From positions 62,001 through 126,000 of the forward strand of contig NZ_JACHWM010000005.1 in the NCBI RefSeq assembly GCF_014191355.1: a stretch of 64,000 nucleotides of DNA, in the 5' to 3' direction. The notes under the pieces are model-generated. The model worked only from the letters and a program-made list of their open reading frames with translations, had not been told where the DNA came from and did no database searches. This stretch comes from Methylobacterium sp. R2-1. GTDB lineage: Bacteria > Pseudomonadota > Alphaproteobacteria > Rhizobiales > Beijerinckiaceae. Shown here one piece after another: positions 8,257 to 17,559 of this stretch. A program made the position numbers and the translations under genes. Numbering within the stretch: position 1 is the stretch's first letter; each line of letters opens with the position of its first letter.

Positions 8257-9345
8257 TCAAGCCGCCTCAAGCCTCCGCAGGCGCGCAAATCCGACCATCT
8301 TTCGCGCATCCTCATCCCAGAGCGCCAGCTTCAGGCAGGCCAGGCTGTCGTGCAGCGTCAACCGACCCACCCGGCCGAGGATCTCATGACCGTCCAGGCA
8401 TTCCTGCAAGCGGTAATTGGGGATGCGGCTGTTCAGATGGTGGACGTGGTGCAGGCCGACATTGCCCGTGAACCACTGCAGGACGCGCGGCAGGACGTAG
8501 TACGAGCTGCCTCCGAGCGCTGCGAGATGGAAGTCCCACGCGTCGGCCTCCTCCCAAACGGTTTCCTCATACTGATGCTGGACGTAGAACAGCCAACCCC
8601 CGATCCAGGCGGCGACGCTGACCACCGGCAGGAGCACCCAGAGCACTGGCCCGAGGCCTCCGGTCGTGAACGCGAGTGCCCCCAGGACGACAAGGAGGAC
8701 GGCATCAAGTGCGAGGACGTTGCGCCAAGCCGTTCGCCAGGGCAGTCCCACGCCGTTGGGAAATCGCTGCATGACGAGGAAATTGATCGGCGAACCGAGC
8801 CCGATCAGGATAAGTGGGTTGCGGTAGAGGCGGTACCGGACTCGACCCCAGCGCGGCAGGTTTAGGTACTCGCGCACGGTCAAGGTACAGACATCCCCGG
8901 TTCCGCGGCGACTGAGATCGCCGGTCGACGCATGATGCAGGGCGTGCGCCCGCTTCCAGCTGTCGTAAGGCGTCACCGTCAGAAGGCTCAAGGCGCGGCC
9001 AAGCCAGTCGTTGCCACGGCGCGAGGGCAAGAACGAGCCGTGCCCGCAATCGTGCTGGATGATGAAAAGCCTGACCAGGAGCCCGCCCGCCGGCAAAGCG
9101 AGCGGCAGGGTAAGAAGCTCGTAGCCGTTCGCCGCTAAGCTGAGCATCAGGGCGCAGAGGATCAGATACGGCAGCAGCGTGTCGGCTACTTGCCGAAAGG
9201 CCAGCCGGGGGATCGGCTCGCGGAATGCAGCGCAGTGCCGAGCCACCTCTTGCGCGAGCTTCGCCTCATCGGTTCGAGATGCTTCGTCCGCGAGCCTGTA
9301 CGTCGCGGGCGAGTTCAGGGAGGCTATGGTCACGATGGTCGGCAA
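8257..9345 (-). CDS. Fatty acid desaturase (membrane di-iron, omega-6/delta-12 type)
   Basis: 362 residues with the three histidine boxes of acyl-lipid desaturases: HDCGHG near residue 98, HALHH near 134 and HVHH near 302. Two hydrophobic helix pairs lie at about 57-95 and 205-255. It inserts double bonds into membrane acyl chains, so it likely tunes membrane fluidity. The start is uncertain: the longest frame begins with TTG at 9345. The cold-shock gene 1 kb away fits a temperature role but they are not in one operon. Substrate position is inferred from overall resemblance only. Confidence 0.88.
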   Translation of the reverse strand: MPTIVTIASLNSPATYRLADEASRTDEAKLAQEVARHCAAFREPIPRLAFRQVADTLLPYLILCALMLSLAANGYELLTLPLALPAGGLLVRLFIIQHDCGHGSFLPSRRGNDWLGRALSLLTVTPYDSWKRAHALHHASTGDLSRRGTGDVCTLTVREYLNLPRWGRVRYRLYRNPLILIGLGSPINFLVMQRFPNGVGLPWRTAWRNVLALDAVLLVVLGALAFTTGGLGPVLWVLLPVVSVAAWIGGWLFYVQHQYEETVWEEADAWDFHLAALGGSSYYVLPRVLQWFTGNVGLHHVHHLNSRIPNYRLQECLDGHEILGRVGRLTLHDSLACLKLALWDEDARKMVGFARLRRLEAA

Positions 9346-9442
9346 TCCTGTGTGTTGAACGCCTCGAGAGGCAGAACATGCGTGGGGCGGAGCCGATTCT
9401 GAACGTGACCGTCTGAGTGAAAAGCAGCGAGTTTGCGACCGG

Positions 9443-9775
9443 TCATGGCTTCTCCCCTATCAGGTCCACCCATGCCTCGGTGAGGATCCTCCCACGGCGC
9501 TCGGCGCGGTCAGGCGCTGCGTCACAGACTTGGCGCAGCACATCCTCCAGAACCTCGCTCCCACCCGCGGCGGCAGCTTCCTCGCCTTTGCGACGGATCG
9601 CGGCCCGGTATGCTTTGGTGGCTGGGCCCGCGGGCTGCGTCTCGACGGCTGCGATGAGTGAGAGAAGAGCCATCACGGCTGAATCGACCGCGTCGCCATG
9701 CCTGGGCTGGGGAGCAGGGACGACGCTGGCGGGCGCCGGTGCGGCAAGGTGGCCGGTGGTGCGGGGACGCTTCAT
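9443..9775 (-). CDS. Hypothetical protein
   Basis: About 110 residues from ATG 9775 (GGAGA upstream), starting MKRPRTTGHLAAP. A Pro/Ala-rich N-terminal 25 residues precede a predicted helical part: AVMALLSLIAAVE, AYRAAIRRKGEEAAAAGG and a C-terminal RRGRILTEAWVDLIGEKP. No membrane helix or known motif. No family recognised. Coding-like codon use and the start site support a real gene. Confidence 0.5.
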   Translation of the reverse strand: MKRPRTTGHLAAPAPASVVPAPQPRHGDAVDSAVMALLSLIAAVETQPAGPATKAYRAAIRRKGEEAAAAGGSEVLEDVLRQVCDAAPDRAERRGRILTEAWVDLIGEKP

Positions 9776-10015
9776 GGCGGGTTCTCCGGCCGGCATCATG
9801 ACGTCAATGCCAGTGCTTCGCCCGACGACAGGGGTTGGTATCGAGGCGCACAGCGACACTGCCCACACGGGGCTGCGCGCATATCATGGGGCGCTTGCCG
9901 CGGTCGGTACCGCCATGTGGATGCTGCCGAGGCTAGCTGATCCATGGCCGTCACCGAGCGCAGCATCACGTTGATGAGCTTCCGCCGCTCTCCGGGTCAG
10001 AGAGCGAGCAGCCGG

Positions 10016-10201
10016 TTACTCATTCTCCGCTTCGCCATCCGGCTTGGCAGCAACCGGCGGCTTATTCGGTCGCGGTGCATTGCGTCGCTTCGTAGGTGGC
10101 TTCTCGATCGTCGGCATGTTGGCCGCCGTGCGCTTCGCACGCTCGTTGAAGTCGGCCATCGACATGGTCGCCGAGCGACCGGTCGGATTGGATCCTGCCA
10201 T
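10016..10201 (-). CDS. Small basic hypothetical protein
   Basis: 61 residues starting MAGSNPTGRSATMSMADFNE. One amphipathic helix (ADFNERAKRTAANMPTI) is followed by a Lys/Arg/Pro-rich disordered tail (TKRRNAPRPNKPPVAAKP). It sits upstream of nothing obvious and downstream of the cold-shock gene on the same strand. A nucleic-acid-binding role would fit the charge but is not shown. Confidence 0.45.
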   Translation of the reverse strand: MAGSNPTGRSATMSMADFNERAKRTAANMPTIEKPPTKRRNAPRPNKPPVAAKPDGEAENE

Positions 10202-10303
10202 GATGGGCCTCTGTTCCGCTGCCCAAGCACAGAATGATGCAGTGGGATCGTCCGTCGTGTGAGAGTGCCGGCAGCGTCGTTAGCCGCCGGAACGAGCTCT
10301 CTT

Positions 10304-10513
10304 CTAGTCGGCCTTCAGGTTCTCCGCAGAGGCTTTGCCGCGGCGTTGGTCGACCACCACCTCGTAGGAGATTTTCTGACCCTCCGCGAGGTCGCGAAGG
10401 CCAGCCTTCTCGACCGCGGAGATATGCACGAACACGTCCTGACCGCCGTCGTCAGGTTGGATGAAGCCGAAGCCCTTGGTTCCGTTGAACCACTTCACCG
10501 TACCCGTTGCCAT
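10304..10513 (-). CDS. Cold-shock protein (CspA family)
   Basis: A 69-residue single cold-shock domain. RNP1 ([10 protein letters not shown]) and RNP2 (VFVHISAVE) are intact, and it starts [12 protein letters not shown]. The ATG at 10513 is preceded by AAGGAGG. It binds single-stranded RNA/DNA and is an RNA chaperone in the cytoplasm. Length and sequence are normal for the family (the end [10 protein letters not shown] is typical of alphaproteobacterial CspA). Which paralog it is cannot be told from the sequence alone. Confidence 0.95.
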   Translation of the reverse strand: MATGTVKWFNGTKGFGFIQPDDGGQDVFVHISAVEKAGLRDLAEGQKISYEVVVDQRRGKASAENLKAD

Positions 10514-10686
10514 ATGCGCTCCTCCTTCGATGGAAATGCTCTTTAACCGATCCGGTGGCTCGCCGTCTCCTGAACAATTCGCCACCCGAGCTGGTAGCCG
10601 ACTCTCCGCCTCCCGGCTGCGGCTTCTTGCTAGCGGAACTGGCCTCTCAGCGCGTGCGCTCCCGCTTCCATGTTGGTGCTCCGAAG

Positions 10687-11088
10687 ATGGTCCGCCTGCA
10701 CCGCGACCTCGGCATCAAGGCCGCGTACATCTACCATCACTCCGCCAGCAAGGCGGACCTGGGAGCGGCGGTGGCCGGGCGCTACTTGGAGAACAGGACG
10801 GCCGAGCCGGTGGCGATGAGTGCCGAGACCTTCGGCCCGATCCGCTGCCTGCAGCTTTACCCTGACACCATCCGCAGATCGCCTGAGGACGGGAACAGGC
10901 ACTGCCTCTGCAGCGTCATGTCGGCGGAGTACGCCGCGCTGCCGAAGGTCGTGCAGAAGGCCCACGGCCTCGCCGACGCGAACATCGCCCCGGTCGGCAA
11001 GGTCCCGGTCCGCACAGGGTCGGTCCACCCCAACGGAAGCGCGGCTGGTCAAGCCGACTTCCCCGGCAACCCTTCACTCGCCCTCTGA
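10687..11088 (+). pseudogene. TetR/AcrR regulator remnant
   Basis: The frame contains the recognition half of a TetR helix-turn-helix ([20 protein letters not shown]) and part of the ligand domain (SPEDGNRHCLCSVMSAEYAAL, with the CLC of this TetR subgroup). The first DNA-binding helix is absent and the sequence before residue VRLHRDLG is unrelated, so no working start exists. The C-terminal end (from KVPVRTGS) also leaves the family. It directly precedes the broken DJ-1/PfpI gene, so a regulator-enzyme pair has decayed together. Confidence 0.7.
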
Positions 11089-11103
11089 CCGCGGAGAACT
11101 ACG

Positions 11104-11788
11104 ATGAAGATCCTGATGGTGCTGACCTCACACGACCAGCTCGGCGACACCGGCCGGAAAACTGGATTCTGGCTGGAGGAGCTGGCCGCCCCCTACTACG
11201 TGTTCAAGGATGCGGGCGCCGAGGTCGTTCTTGCATCGCCCTTGGGTGGCCCGTCCGCCGCTCGACCCGAAGAGCAACGAGCCGGGTTTCCAGACGGACC
11301 TGACTCGCCGCTTCGAGGCCGACAGCGCGGCTAACTCGGTTCTGGCGGACACAATCCGCCTCGAGAGTGTGACCCACGACGGCTTCGATGCCGTGTTCTA
11401 TCCCGGTGGCCATGGGCCGCTGTGGGACCTTGCCGAGGATCCCACCTCGGTGAGCCTGATCGAGACCACGCTCGCGGCCGGCAAGCCTGTCACTCTCGTC
11501 TGCCACGCACCCGGCGTGCTGCGGCATGCCAAGGCGCCCGATGGCAGGCCGCTCGTCGAAGGTAGAGACGTAACCGGCTTCACCAACACCGAGGAGGACG
11601 CGGTCGGCCTCACCGAGGTAGTCCCGTTCCTCGTCGAGGACGAGCTCAAGCGGAACGGCGGCAACTTCAGCAAGGCCGGTGACTGGCAGCCATACGTGGT
11701 CGCGGACGGCCTGCTGATCACCGGTCAGAACCCGGCCTCATCCGGACCTGCGGCCGAGCGTCTGCTGCAGCGGCTCTCCGGCGGCTGA
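11104..11788 (+). pseudogene. DJ-1/PfpI family protein, broken by a +1 frameshift
   Basis: The N-terminal part (MKILMVLTSHDQLGDTG to ASPLGG) is in one frame. The rest (PPLDPKSNEPGFQTD onward, with the nucleophile elbow LVCHAPGVLRH) is in the next. One extra base in ggtggcccgtccgccgctc near 11245 explains the shift. With it removed the product is a normal ~228-residue type 1 glutamine-amidotransferase-like protein of the glyoxalase III/chaperone group. Every catalytic element is otherwise intact, so a sequencing error is a real alternative to a genuine lesion. Confidence 0.75.
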
Positions 11789-12099
11789 CGCCGACGAACC
11801 ACGCGCCGTAAAGAGGAACCCGGGGCGTGTTCGGCCTCCCTGCCGAACGTGCCTCGAATCCGACGCCGGCAGCAAGTTCGAAGCGCAGCAACTCTCGCTC
11901 AGGCTGTCGAACTGCAAGATGTCCGACCAGCTCCTGGCAAAGAGCGGACCCCGGACAATGCGGAGGATCGTCCTGTTGCGGGAACGGCACCGACGTTGGT
12001 CGACTTCGGCCATTCAGATAGGTCCCGCCGTGGGAGGAGCCTGGGTCACACGCTTAGAAGGCCGTTCGGGAAGGCAAACGAGGCAACGCGTAGGCCGGG
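11789..12099. other. Intergenic, no gene seen
   Basis: 311 bases between the broken DJ-1 gene and the end of the nitrilase cluster. Open frames cross it on both strands but none resembles a protein I know. No terminator with a T-run is evident. Confidence 0.4.
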
Positions 12100-13368
12100 T
12101 CAGACCGCGAACTTCAAGGCGAACCGCTCGGCACCGAGGCGCTTCTGGATCACTTGCACGATGTACTCGGCGTCGCGCCCGACCGCCCCGAACCGGCCCG
12201 AGCCCCAGGTGTTCAGCCAGGGCAGACCGATGAAGTAGACGCCGTCCTCGTTCGTGACACCTCGCTTGTGCTTCGGGTTGCCAGCGCCATTGAACACCGA
12301 CGCGTCGAGCCAGCGGAAGTCCGGCGTGAAGCCGATGCACCAGACGACGCTGGTGATGCCGGAATCGTCGAGGGCGAGACTGGTAATCGGTTCGCCCGGC
12401 TCCCAGACCGGGGTGTAGTGCTCCTGCGCCGGGGCATCGATGCCCTTCTCGGCAATGTACTTGTCGATGGCCGCGTTGATGCCGTTGTAGGTCCGGTCGG
12501 CTTGGTCGAGCGAGCGCTTGAGGTCATCTCGGAAGAACAAGCTGCCGTCTTGGTAGTCCGCCATCAGACCGTAAAGTCTCATGCCCTCCGTCGCGAAGCG
12601 GCGAAGGTCGATGTCGCGGCCGCCGTCGCGGCCCGTCACGTAGTGGTTAGTGTTGTCGCGGACGCCGTCGCGCAACGGGTGATTGTCGACGGTCATCTCG
12701 TAGTAGCCCATGTCCGCCAGCCACGTCACGACGTCGCGCCCCCGGTAAAACCGAGCGCAACGCGGCGCGTCCCCCACCGCCAGGTGTACCTTGCGTCCGG
12801 CGAGGTGCAGGTCCTCGGCGATCTGCGCGCCAGACTGCCCCGACCCGACGACCAGCACCTCGCCCGCGGGCAGTTGGACAGGGTTGCGGTACTGGTTCGA
12901 GTGGATTTGCGTGATCGAGCCCGGCAGTTTCTCGGCCATGCGCGGGATGATCGGCGTGTGGTAGCCGCCGGAGGCGACGACGACCTCGTCGGCGGTGTAG
13001 TCGCCCTCCGAGGTCTGGACCGAGAAGATGCCGTCCTCGCGCCGCTCGACGCGGGTGACTGCGACACCTTCGCGGATCGGTGGGTTCACTTTGGCGACGA
13101 AAGCCTTGAGGTAGGCGACGATCTCCTCCTTCTTCATGAATCCGTCCGTGTCCGGCCCGTCGTAGCGGTGCCCCGGCAGGTCGCATTGCCAGTTCGGGGT
13201 GACGAGGCAGAACGTGTCCCAGCGCTGCGTCTCCCAGGTGTGCGCGGCGGTCTTCTTCTCAAACACGAGATGCTCGATACCGCGCTGCTTGAGGTGATAG
13301 CTGACCGAGAGGCCGGCTTGGCCGCCGCCGACGATAACGACGGGGACGTGACGGGTGTTGGAGGACAT
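12100..13368 (-). CDS. nitH: Nit1C flavin-dependent oxidoreductase (MSMEG_0569 family)
   Basis: A 422-residue two-dinucleotide-fold flavoprotein. The FAD site is GGGQAGLS (residues 14-21) and the NAD(P)H site is GSGQSGAQIAEDL (about 180). The C-terminal FAD motif is VYFIGLPWLNTWGSGRFGAV. This is the flavin monooxygenase-like member of the nitrilase cluster; its substrate is not established. ATG 13368 is preceded by CGGAG; the frame runs to 13503 but would overlap nitG. It is the last gene of the operon, 38 bp after nitG. Family membership is supported strongly by context: all the other Nit1C genes are upstream. Confidence 0.92.
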   Translation of the reverse strand: MSSNTRHVPVVIVGGGQAGLSVSYHLKQRGIEHLVFEKKTAAHTWETQRWDTFCLVTPNWQCDLPGHRYDGPDTDGFMKKEEIVAYLKAFVAKVNPPIREGVAVTRVERREDGIFSVQTSEGDYTADEVVVASGGYHTPIIPRMAEKLPGSITQIHSNQYRNPVQLPAGEVLVVGSGQSGAQIAEDLHLAGRKVHLAVGDAPRCARFYRGRDVVTWLADMGYYEMTVDNHPLRDGVRDNTNHYVTGRDGGRDIDLRRFATEGMRLYGLMADYQDGSLFFRDDLKRSLDQADRTYNGINAAIDKYIAEKGIDAPAQEHYTPVWEPGEPITSLALDDSGITSVVWCIGFTPDFRWLDASVFNGAGNPKHKRGVTNEDGVYFIGLPWLNTWGSGRFGAVGRDAEYIVQVIQKRLGAERFALKFAV

Positions 13369-13406
13369 AGCTCTGGCTCCGTGTGAGTCCGAGAGGAGGC
13401 GTCGAC

Positions 13407-13688
13407 TTAGGGTTCGAACGACTCGACGGTGACTTGGCCACCAGGCACCTGCCGCTTCGCGGCGGCCTCGATCCGGGCGAGTTGGTCCAAGGCGGACGAG
13501 CACGCGAAACCGTATTTCTCGCGCACCCGCTCGCTCGCGATGTTGAGCGCCGCGCGAGTCTTCTCGACGAAGTCGTCGACGGCGTAGCTCTCGCCTGGCG
13601 CCAGGAACTCTTTCACGACGAGGGAAGGCGAGTAGCAGGCCTCGCGCCGGCCATCGGGCCAGCGGACGTGGAAGCGCATCTCAGGCAT
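13407..13688 (-). CDS. nitG: Nit1C small protein (MSMEG_0570 family)
   Basis: 93 residues, MPEMRFHVRWPDG to VTVESFEP. The conserved sections are WPDGRREACYSPS and FLAPGESYAVDDFVEK; both occur in the small nitrogen-starvation-response family that marks this cluster. Function unknown. The start overlaps the end of the glycosyltransferase gene by 8 bp, so translation is probably coupled. The longer frame to 14009 is antisense-frame noise within the glycosyltransferase. Confidence 0.9.
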   Translation of the reverse strand: MPEMRFHVRWPDGRREACYSPSLVVKEFLAPGESYAVDDFVEKTRAALNIASERVREKYGFACSSALDQLARIEAAAKRQVPGGQVTVESFEP

Positions 13689-14856
13689 GGATCGGCTCCT
13701 GTCGGGCGCGGGCACAAGCCGCGTAGGCATCGAGGTGGCGCTCCGCGCATGTGCGCCAGGAATGGGCTGCGGCCCGCGCCGGGTCGGCGGCCCGCAGCCG
13801 CGCGCGGGTGTCCGGCAGCAAGGCTTCTGCCATCGCGCCGGCGATGGCTTCGGGGTCGGCCGGATCGACGAAGAGGGCTTCCGTCGCCGCGAGGTACTCG
13901 GTGAAGGGCGGCTGCCGGGATACGATGGCGGGGGTGCCGCAGGCCATCGCCTCCAGCACGCAGAGCCCGAAGCCCTCCTTCCAAGAGGGAAAGGCCAGGA
14001 CGTCCGCAACCCGGTAGAGCGCCGGCATGTCGCCTTGCGGGACAGGACCCGTCTCGATCACGGGCAGGCCTCGGCCGAGAGCGAGGCCGGCGGCGGACAG
14101 AACCGCGCGGCAGCGAGCGCGGTAGGCCGCGTGGTCCAGCAGCGTTGCCCCACCGGCGACCACGAGCTGCGCCTGGGGGTGACATTCGCGTAGGCGCGCG
14201 AAGGCCGCGATGATGCCGGCCGTGTTCTTGCGCTCCTCGAAGCCGCCGACGCTGAGGATCACCGGTCCGAGGCCGAGACCCAGGCGCTCACGCACGGCGG
14301 CGTCTGCTTCGGTCGGCTCGCGACGGAAGGTCGACAGGTCCACCCCGTTCCCGACGATGTCAGCCTGCCTGCCGAGGTCGTCCCTTACCCACTCGGCCCA
14401 GGTGCGGCTGACGCAGAGCAGGCGGGTGGCCTCGCAGATCGAGCGATCCTGCCACTCGGCGAGCTGTGGGTCGGAGAAGCTGTCGACATGATGGACCGTG
14501 CGCGCGAAGCCCGGGATCAGCCGCCGGTGCTTCAGGGTCGCGAGCGCGTTGCCGCCGATCCCGTCATGAGCGTGGAAAACGTCGAAGTCGCAAGCGGCGG
14601 GCGTCGCGAAGTGGCGCAGATAGTCGTTGATGCGAGCCCGCACGAGGTCGACCGTCGTGCCGCTGACCGCCTGGGCGGCAACCGTCACTGTGGAGCAGGC
14701 CGCGTCCCGGAAGAAGCCGCGGCCGGATGGGTCCGGCGCATGGACCACTGGCTCGTGCCCGAGGGCGCTCAAGGCCTCAGCCAAGGCGAGGCAGTGGGCG
14801 ACGCCGCCGCGCGGGTTGGTCGAGTGAGTCAGGATGGCGATGCGCAGGCCCCTCAC
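13681..14856 (-). CDS. Nit1C-associated GT4 glycosyltransferase (MSMEG_0565 family)
   Basis: A 391-residue GT-B fold retaining glycosyltransferase. The N-terminal acceptor domain begins RIAILTHSTNPRGGVAH. The sugar-nucleotide half has SVGGFEERKN and the EX7E-type motif in SWKEGFGLCVLEAMACGTP. I place the start at GTG 14856 because GTGA overlaps the nitF stop by 4 bp and puts the first strand at the N-terminus; the ATG at 14916 would add 20 unlikely residues. It is embedded between nitF and nitG, which implies that a glycosylated product is part of the pathway in this organism. Acceptor and donor are unknown. Confidence 0.9.
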   Translation of the reverse strand: MRGLRIAILTHSTNPRGGVAHCLALAEALSALGHEPVVHAPDPSGRGFFRDAACSTVTVAAQAVSGTTVDLVRARINDYLRHFATPAACDFDVFHAHDGIGGNALATLKHRRLIPGFARTVHHVDSFSDPQLAEWQDRSICEATRLLCVSRTWAEWVRDDLGRQADIVGNGVDLSTFRREPTEADAAVRERLGLGLGPVILSVGGFEERKNTAGIIAAFARLRECHPQAQLVVAGGATLLDHAAYRARCRAVLSAAGLALGRGLPVIETGPVPQGDMPALYRVADVLAFPSWKEGFGLCVLEAMACGTPAIVSRQPPFTEYLAATEALFVDPADPEAIAGAMAEALLPDTRARLRAADPARAAAHSWRTCAERHLDAYAACARARQEPIHA

Positions 14857-15848
14857 CTTCCAGCTCCCGTGCCATCCTGGCTGCAGCCGATGAGCGGGCT
14901 GGCCATAAAGTCCCAAACCACTGCCTCATCGCCCGCGGAGCCGCGGACCCGGGCGATCCGGCTCGCATCGAGGTGCCCAATCCGTGCGCTCGCGATGCCG
15001 CGTTCGGCGAAGCGCTCGAGCACGGCCGGTGTGCGGTCGGGGCGAACGCTGAGGAGATAGCCGAAGCTCGGGAAGGCGATCAGCCAGCGCGCGAGGGGAA
15101 CGTGCTCCGGTCTCGGGATCGGGCCGAGGTCGATGACGCCGCCCACGTTCGAGCATTCGAGCAACATCAGTGCCGTGCCGACGACGCCGGCCATGCTGAT
15201 GTCCTTGGCAGCCCGACAAAGGCCGTCCTCGGCGAGCCCCGGCAGGAGAGCTAGGTCGCCGCGTAAGCGCTCTCCCGGTGCACTGGTCGAGGCGTCCCAG
15301 TAAGGGTGCGGATCGCGGAAGCGTCCGCGCAGATCGATGGCGGCGACGAGGTCGTCGCCCGGCGCCGCGTCGAAGCTGGTGAGTAGGCGCGGGCCGGCCC
15401 GACCGAGCACGGCGACCGCGAGGTTGCCGGCTTCGGCGCGCGTGTTGGTATGGCCACCGACCACAGGCACACCGTAGAGCGCGGCCGCATCGGACAGGCC
15501 GGCCAGGACTGGGTCCGCAGCTGCGGCATCCCGGCTCCAGAGGGCATCGACCACGGCCAGCGGACGCCCGCCCATGGCGGCGACGTCGCTGAGGTTGACC
15601 ATGATTCCGCAGTAGCCAGCGAAATACGGGTCGGCGGCGACGAAGCTGTCGAGGAAGCCTTCGATGGCGAAGAGCAGGTGGCCCTCGCCGTCGGGAATGG
15701 CAGCGCAGTCGTCGCCGACCGGCACCGCGGCGTGCCGGCTGGTCAGTCCGAGCCGCGCGACCACGGCGTCGATGTCGCGCTTGTGGCGCAGGCCGCGCGC
15801 GGCTCGGATCTGCCGGGCTAGAGCCTGGATGTCGAGGGCTGCGGTCAT
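14853..15848 (-). CDS. nitF: Nit1C AIR-synthase-like protein (sll0787 family)
   Basis: 331 residues related to the PurM/ThiL/SelD fold. VGDDCAAIPDG and NLSDVAAMGGRPL are the glycine/aspartate ATP-Mg loops; VVGGHTNTRAE and DISMAGVVGTALMLLE are later fold motifs. Members are thought to be ATP-dependent but the reaction is not known. ATG 15848 shares its A with the nitE stop (TGATG). Starts further upstream in the frame lie inside nitE and are not used. Confidence 0.92.
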   Translation of the reverse strand: MTAALDIQALARQIRAARGLRHKRDIDAVVARLGLTSRHAAVPVGDDCAAIPDGEGHLLFAIEGFLDSFVAADPYFAGYCGIMVNLSDVAAMGGRPLAVVDALWSRDAAAADPVLAGLSDAAALYGVPVVGGHTNTRAEAGNLAVAVLGRAGPRLLTSFDAAPGDDLVAAIDLRGRFRDPHPYWDASTSAPGERLRGDLALLPGLAEDGLCRAAKDISMAGVVGTALMLLECSNVGGVIDLGPIPRPEHVPLARWLIAFPSFGYLLSVRPDRTPAVLERFAERGIASARIGHLDASRIARVRGSAGDEAVVWDFMASPLIGCSQDGTGAGR

Positions 15849-16393
15849 CACGCGGCCCTGCGAAACGTCACGAGGCCGTGCTCGGGGTTGTGCATTGGCG
15901 GATAGGCGCCGAGATCGGCCTGCATCAGGTGATGGGGCCGCCCGTGCAGGTCCACCTCGTTGAGGCTTGACCAGTGCAGGGTCTGGAACAGCGGCACGTT
16001 CCGTTCCTGCACGTGGGCGAGGAAGCGTGTGCAGCCGCGGGCATGAGCCGAGGAGACCGCGACCTGGATGAGCCCGGCACCCAGGGCCGCCGTGCCGCGT
16101 AAGGCCATCGCGACGGCGAGGCGTGAGCCCCACCACTCGCCCGGCTGCTCCGCCGCTTCATGAATGCGCACCGTGCCGACGACGGCGTCGGCCTCGGCGC
16201 CGAGCGTCGAGAGGGCGCAGATCGGGAAGGCATGCGCGTCGATGGCGTCCCGGTCGTCGTCCGCGAAGATGCCCTGCTCCGTGCAGAAGACTTGGCGGCG
16301 AAGCGCCGCGCAGGCGCGCCGCTCCCACGGCGCGACTGCGAACTTCACCCGGAAGTGGCTCGGCCGGAACGGCGGGACCGGTTCGATGATCAT
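15848..16393 (-). CDS. nitE: Nit1C GNAT-family N-acetyltransferase (MSMEG_0567/Sll0786 family)
   Basis: 181 residues with a GNAT fold. The N-terminal strand-helix is FAVAPWERRACAALRRQVFC. The acetyl-CoA region is weak compared with classic RxxGxG: here RLAVAMALRGTAALGAGLIQ. The C-terminus is GLVTFRRAA. It overlaps nitD by 4 bp (ATGA) and nitF by one base. The substrate is unknown; the pathway around a nitrilase suggests an amine or hydroxylamine intermediate, which is inference. Confidence 0.9.
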   Translation of the reverse strand: MIIEPVPPFRPSHFRVKFAVAPWERRACAALRRQVFCTEQGIFADDDRDAIDAHAFPICALSTLGAEADAVVGTVRIHEAAEQPGEWWGSRLAVAMALRGTAALGAGLIQVAVSSAHARGCTRFLAHVQERNVPLFQTLHWSSLNEVDLHGRPHHLMQADLGAYPPMHNPEHGLVTFRRAA

Positions 16394-17559
16394 GCCGCCG
16401 TCCCCGCGCGCTCGTAGGTGGAGAGGGCCGAGCAGGCGCCGCAGCGTCCGCAGCCGGCCTTGATGTCGGTCGAGCGCAGATCCGCGCCGGCCAGCATGTC
16501 AGCCAGCGGCTCGAGGATGCCGTGCATGAAGTCGGGGCCGGGCGCGGGGTGGCTTTCTAGCGGCGTCCCGGAAATCGGCACGAAGGGCACGACGAACGGG
16601 TAGACGCCCATCCCGATGAGGCGCTCGGCCATTTCCAGGATGGCCTCCGGCGTGTCGCCGAGGCCGGCCAGGATGTAGGTCGAGACCTGTCCCCGCCCAA
16701 AGACCGGCACGGCAGCCTCGAAGGCCTCGTAGTAGCGCTCAAGCGACACGCTCGCCTTTCCCGGCATGATGCGGGCACGGACCTCGGGGGTGACGGCTTC
16801 GAGATGCATGCCGAGCGCGTCGACGCCCGAGAGCTTCATCCGCTCGAACCAGCGGTCGTCATCCGGCGGCTCGCATTGGGCCTGGATCGGCAGGTCGACG
16901 GCCGCCTTCACCGCGAAGGCACTCTCGCATAGGACCGCCGCGCCCCGGTCGGTGGCGTTCGGCGTCCCCGTCGTCATCACCATGTGCTTCACGCCGTCGA
17001 GCAACACGGCGGCGCGGGCGACCTCTGCGAGCTGCTCCGGGCTCTTGTGCGCGACGGTGCGGCCGGCGGCGAGCGACTGGCCGATTGAGCAGAATTGGCA
17101 GGTCTTGGCGCGGCTCTGGTAGCGGATGCAGGTCTGCAACACAGTGGTGGCGAGCACGTCTCGCCCATGCAAGACGGCAATCTTGGAGTATGGCACGCCG
17201 TCGAAGGTCGAGAGGGCGTAGAAGCGGGGCTTGCCCGGGAACGTGGCGCGCCCGATCACAATGCCGTCGTGCTCGATCATGGATACCCCGTCGGCGTCCG
17301 GGCGGCGCACGAGAAAGGGCGAGTCGAAGGCGCTCTCGGTGTGGACAGGCACCATCACCGTGCGGCCCGCGATGGTCATGGCCTTGTGGTCGGAGGGGCC
17401 AGCCCCGCCGCGGCGGCTCGGCGCCCCGGCGCGGCTGTCGGCGAGCCTAACGCCGTAGGATTGCAAGGCGTTGATCAGGCGCTCCGTCGGCATCCCGACC
17501 GGGCCCGCCACGACCGGAGGGCACGGTGGAAGGCTCGTCGGAAGCGGGCTGCTGCTCAT
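16390..17559 (-). CDS. nitD: Nit1C radical SAM protein (MSMEG_0568 family)
   Basis: 389 residues. The [4Fe-4S] cysteines are C144, C154 and C157 ([14 protein letters not shown]), a CX9CX2C spacing instead of the usual CX3CX2[15 protein letters not shown] and the TIM-barrel strands follow. Near the C-terminus a second cluster, CGRCGAC, could hold an auxiliary Fe-S centre. The chosen ATG 17559 (CGGAG upstream) overlaps the nitC 3' end by 113 bp; ATG 17493 is an alternative. The reaction catalysed is unknown. Confidence 0.92.
   Translation of the reverse strand: MSSSPLPTSLPPCPPVVAGPVGMPTERLINALQSYGVRLADSRAGAPSRRGGAGPSDHKAMTIAGRTVMVPVHTESAFDSPFLVRRPDADGVSMIEHDGIVIGRATFPGKPRFYALSTFDGVPYSKIAVLHGRDVLATTVLQTCIRYQSRAKTCQFCSIGQSLAAGRTVAHKSPEQLAEVARAAVLLDGVKHMVMTTGTPNATDRGAAVLCESAFAVKAAVDLPIQAQCEPPDDDRWFERMKLSGVDALGMHLEAVTPEVRARIMPGKASVSLERYYEAFEAAVPVFGRGQVSTYILAGLGDTPEAILEMAERLIGMGVYPFVVPFVPISGTPLESHPAPGPDFMHGILEPLADMLAGADLRSTDIKAGCGRCGACSALSTYERAGTAA

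Noticed and set aside
12154..13386. Plus-strand frame of 410 codons
   Set aside because: Mirror of the nitH coding region; nitH has both dinucleotide-binding motifs and belongs to a cluster.
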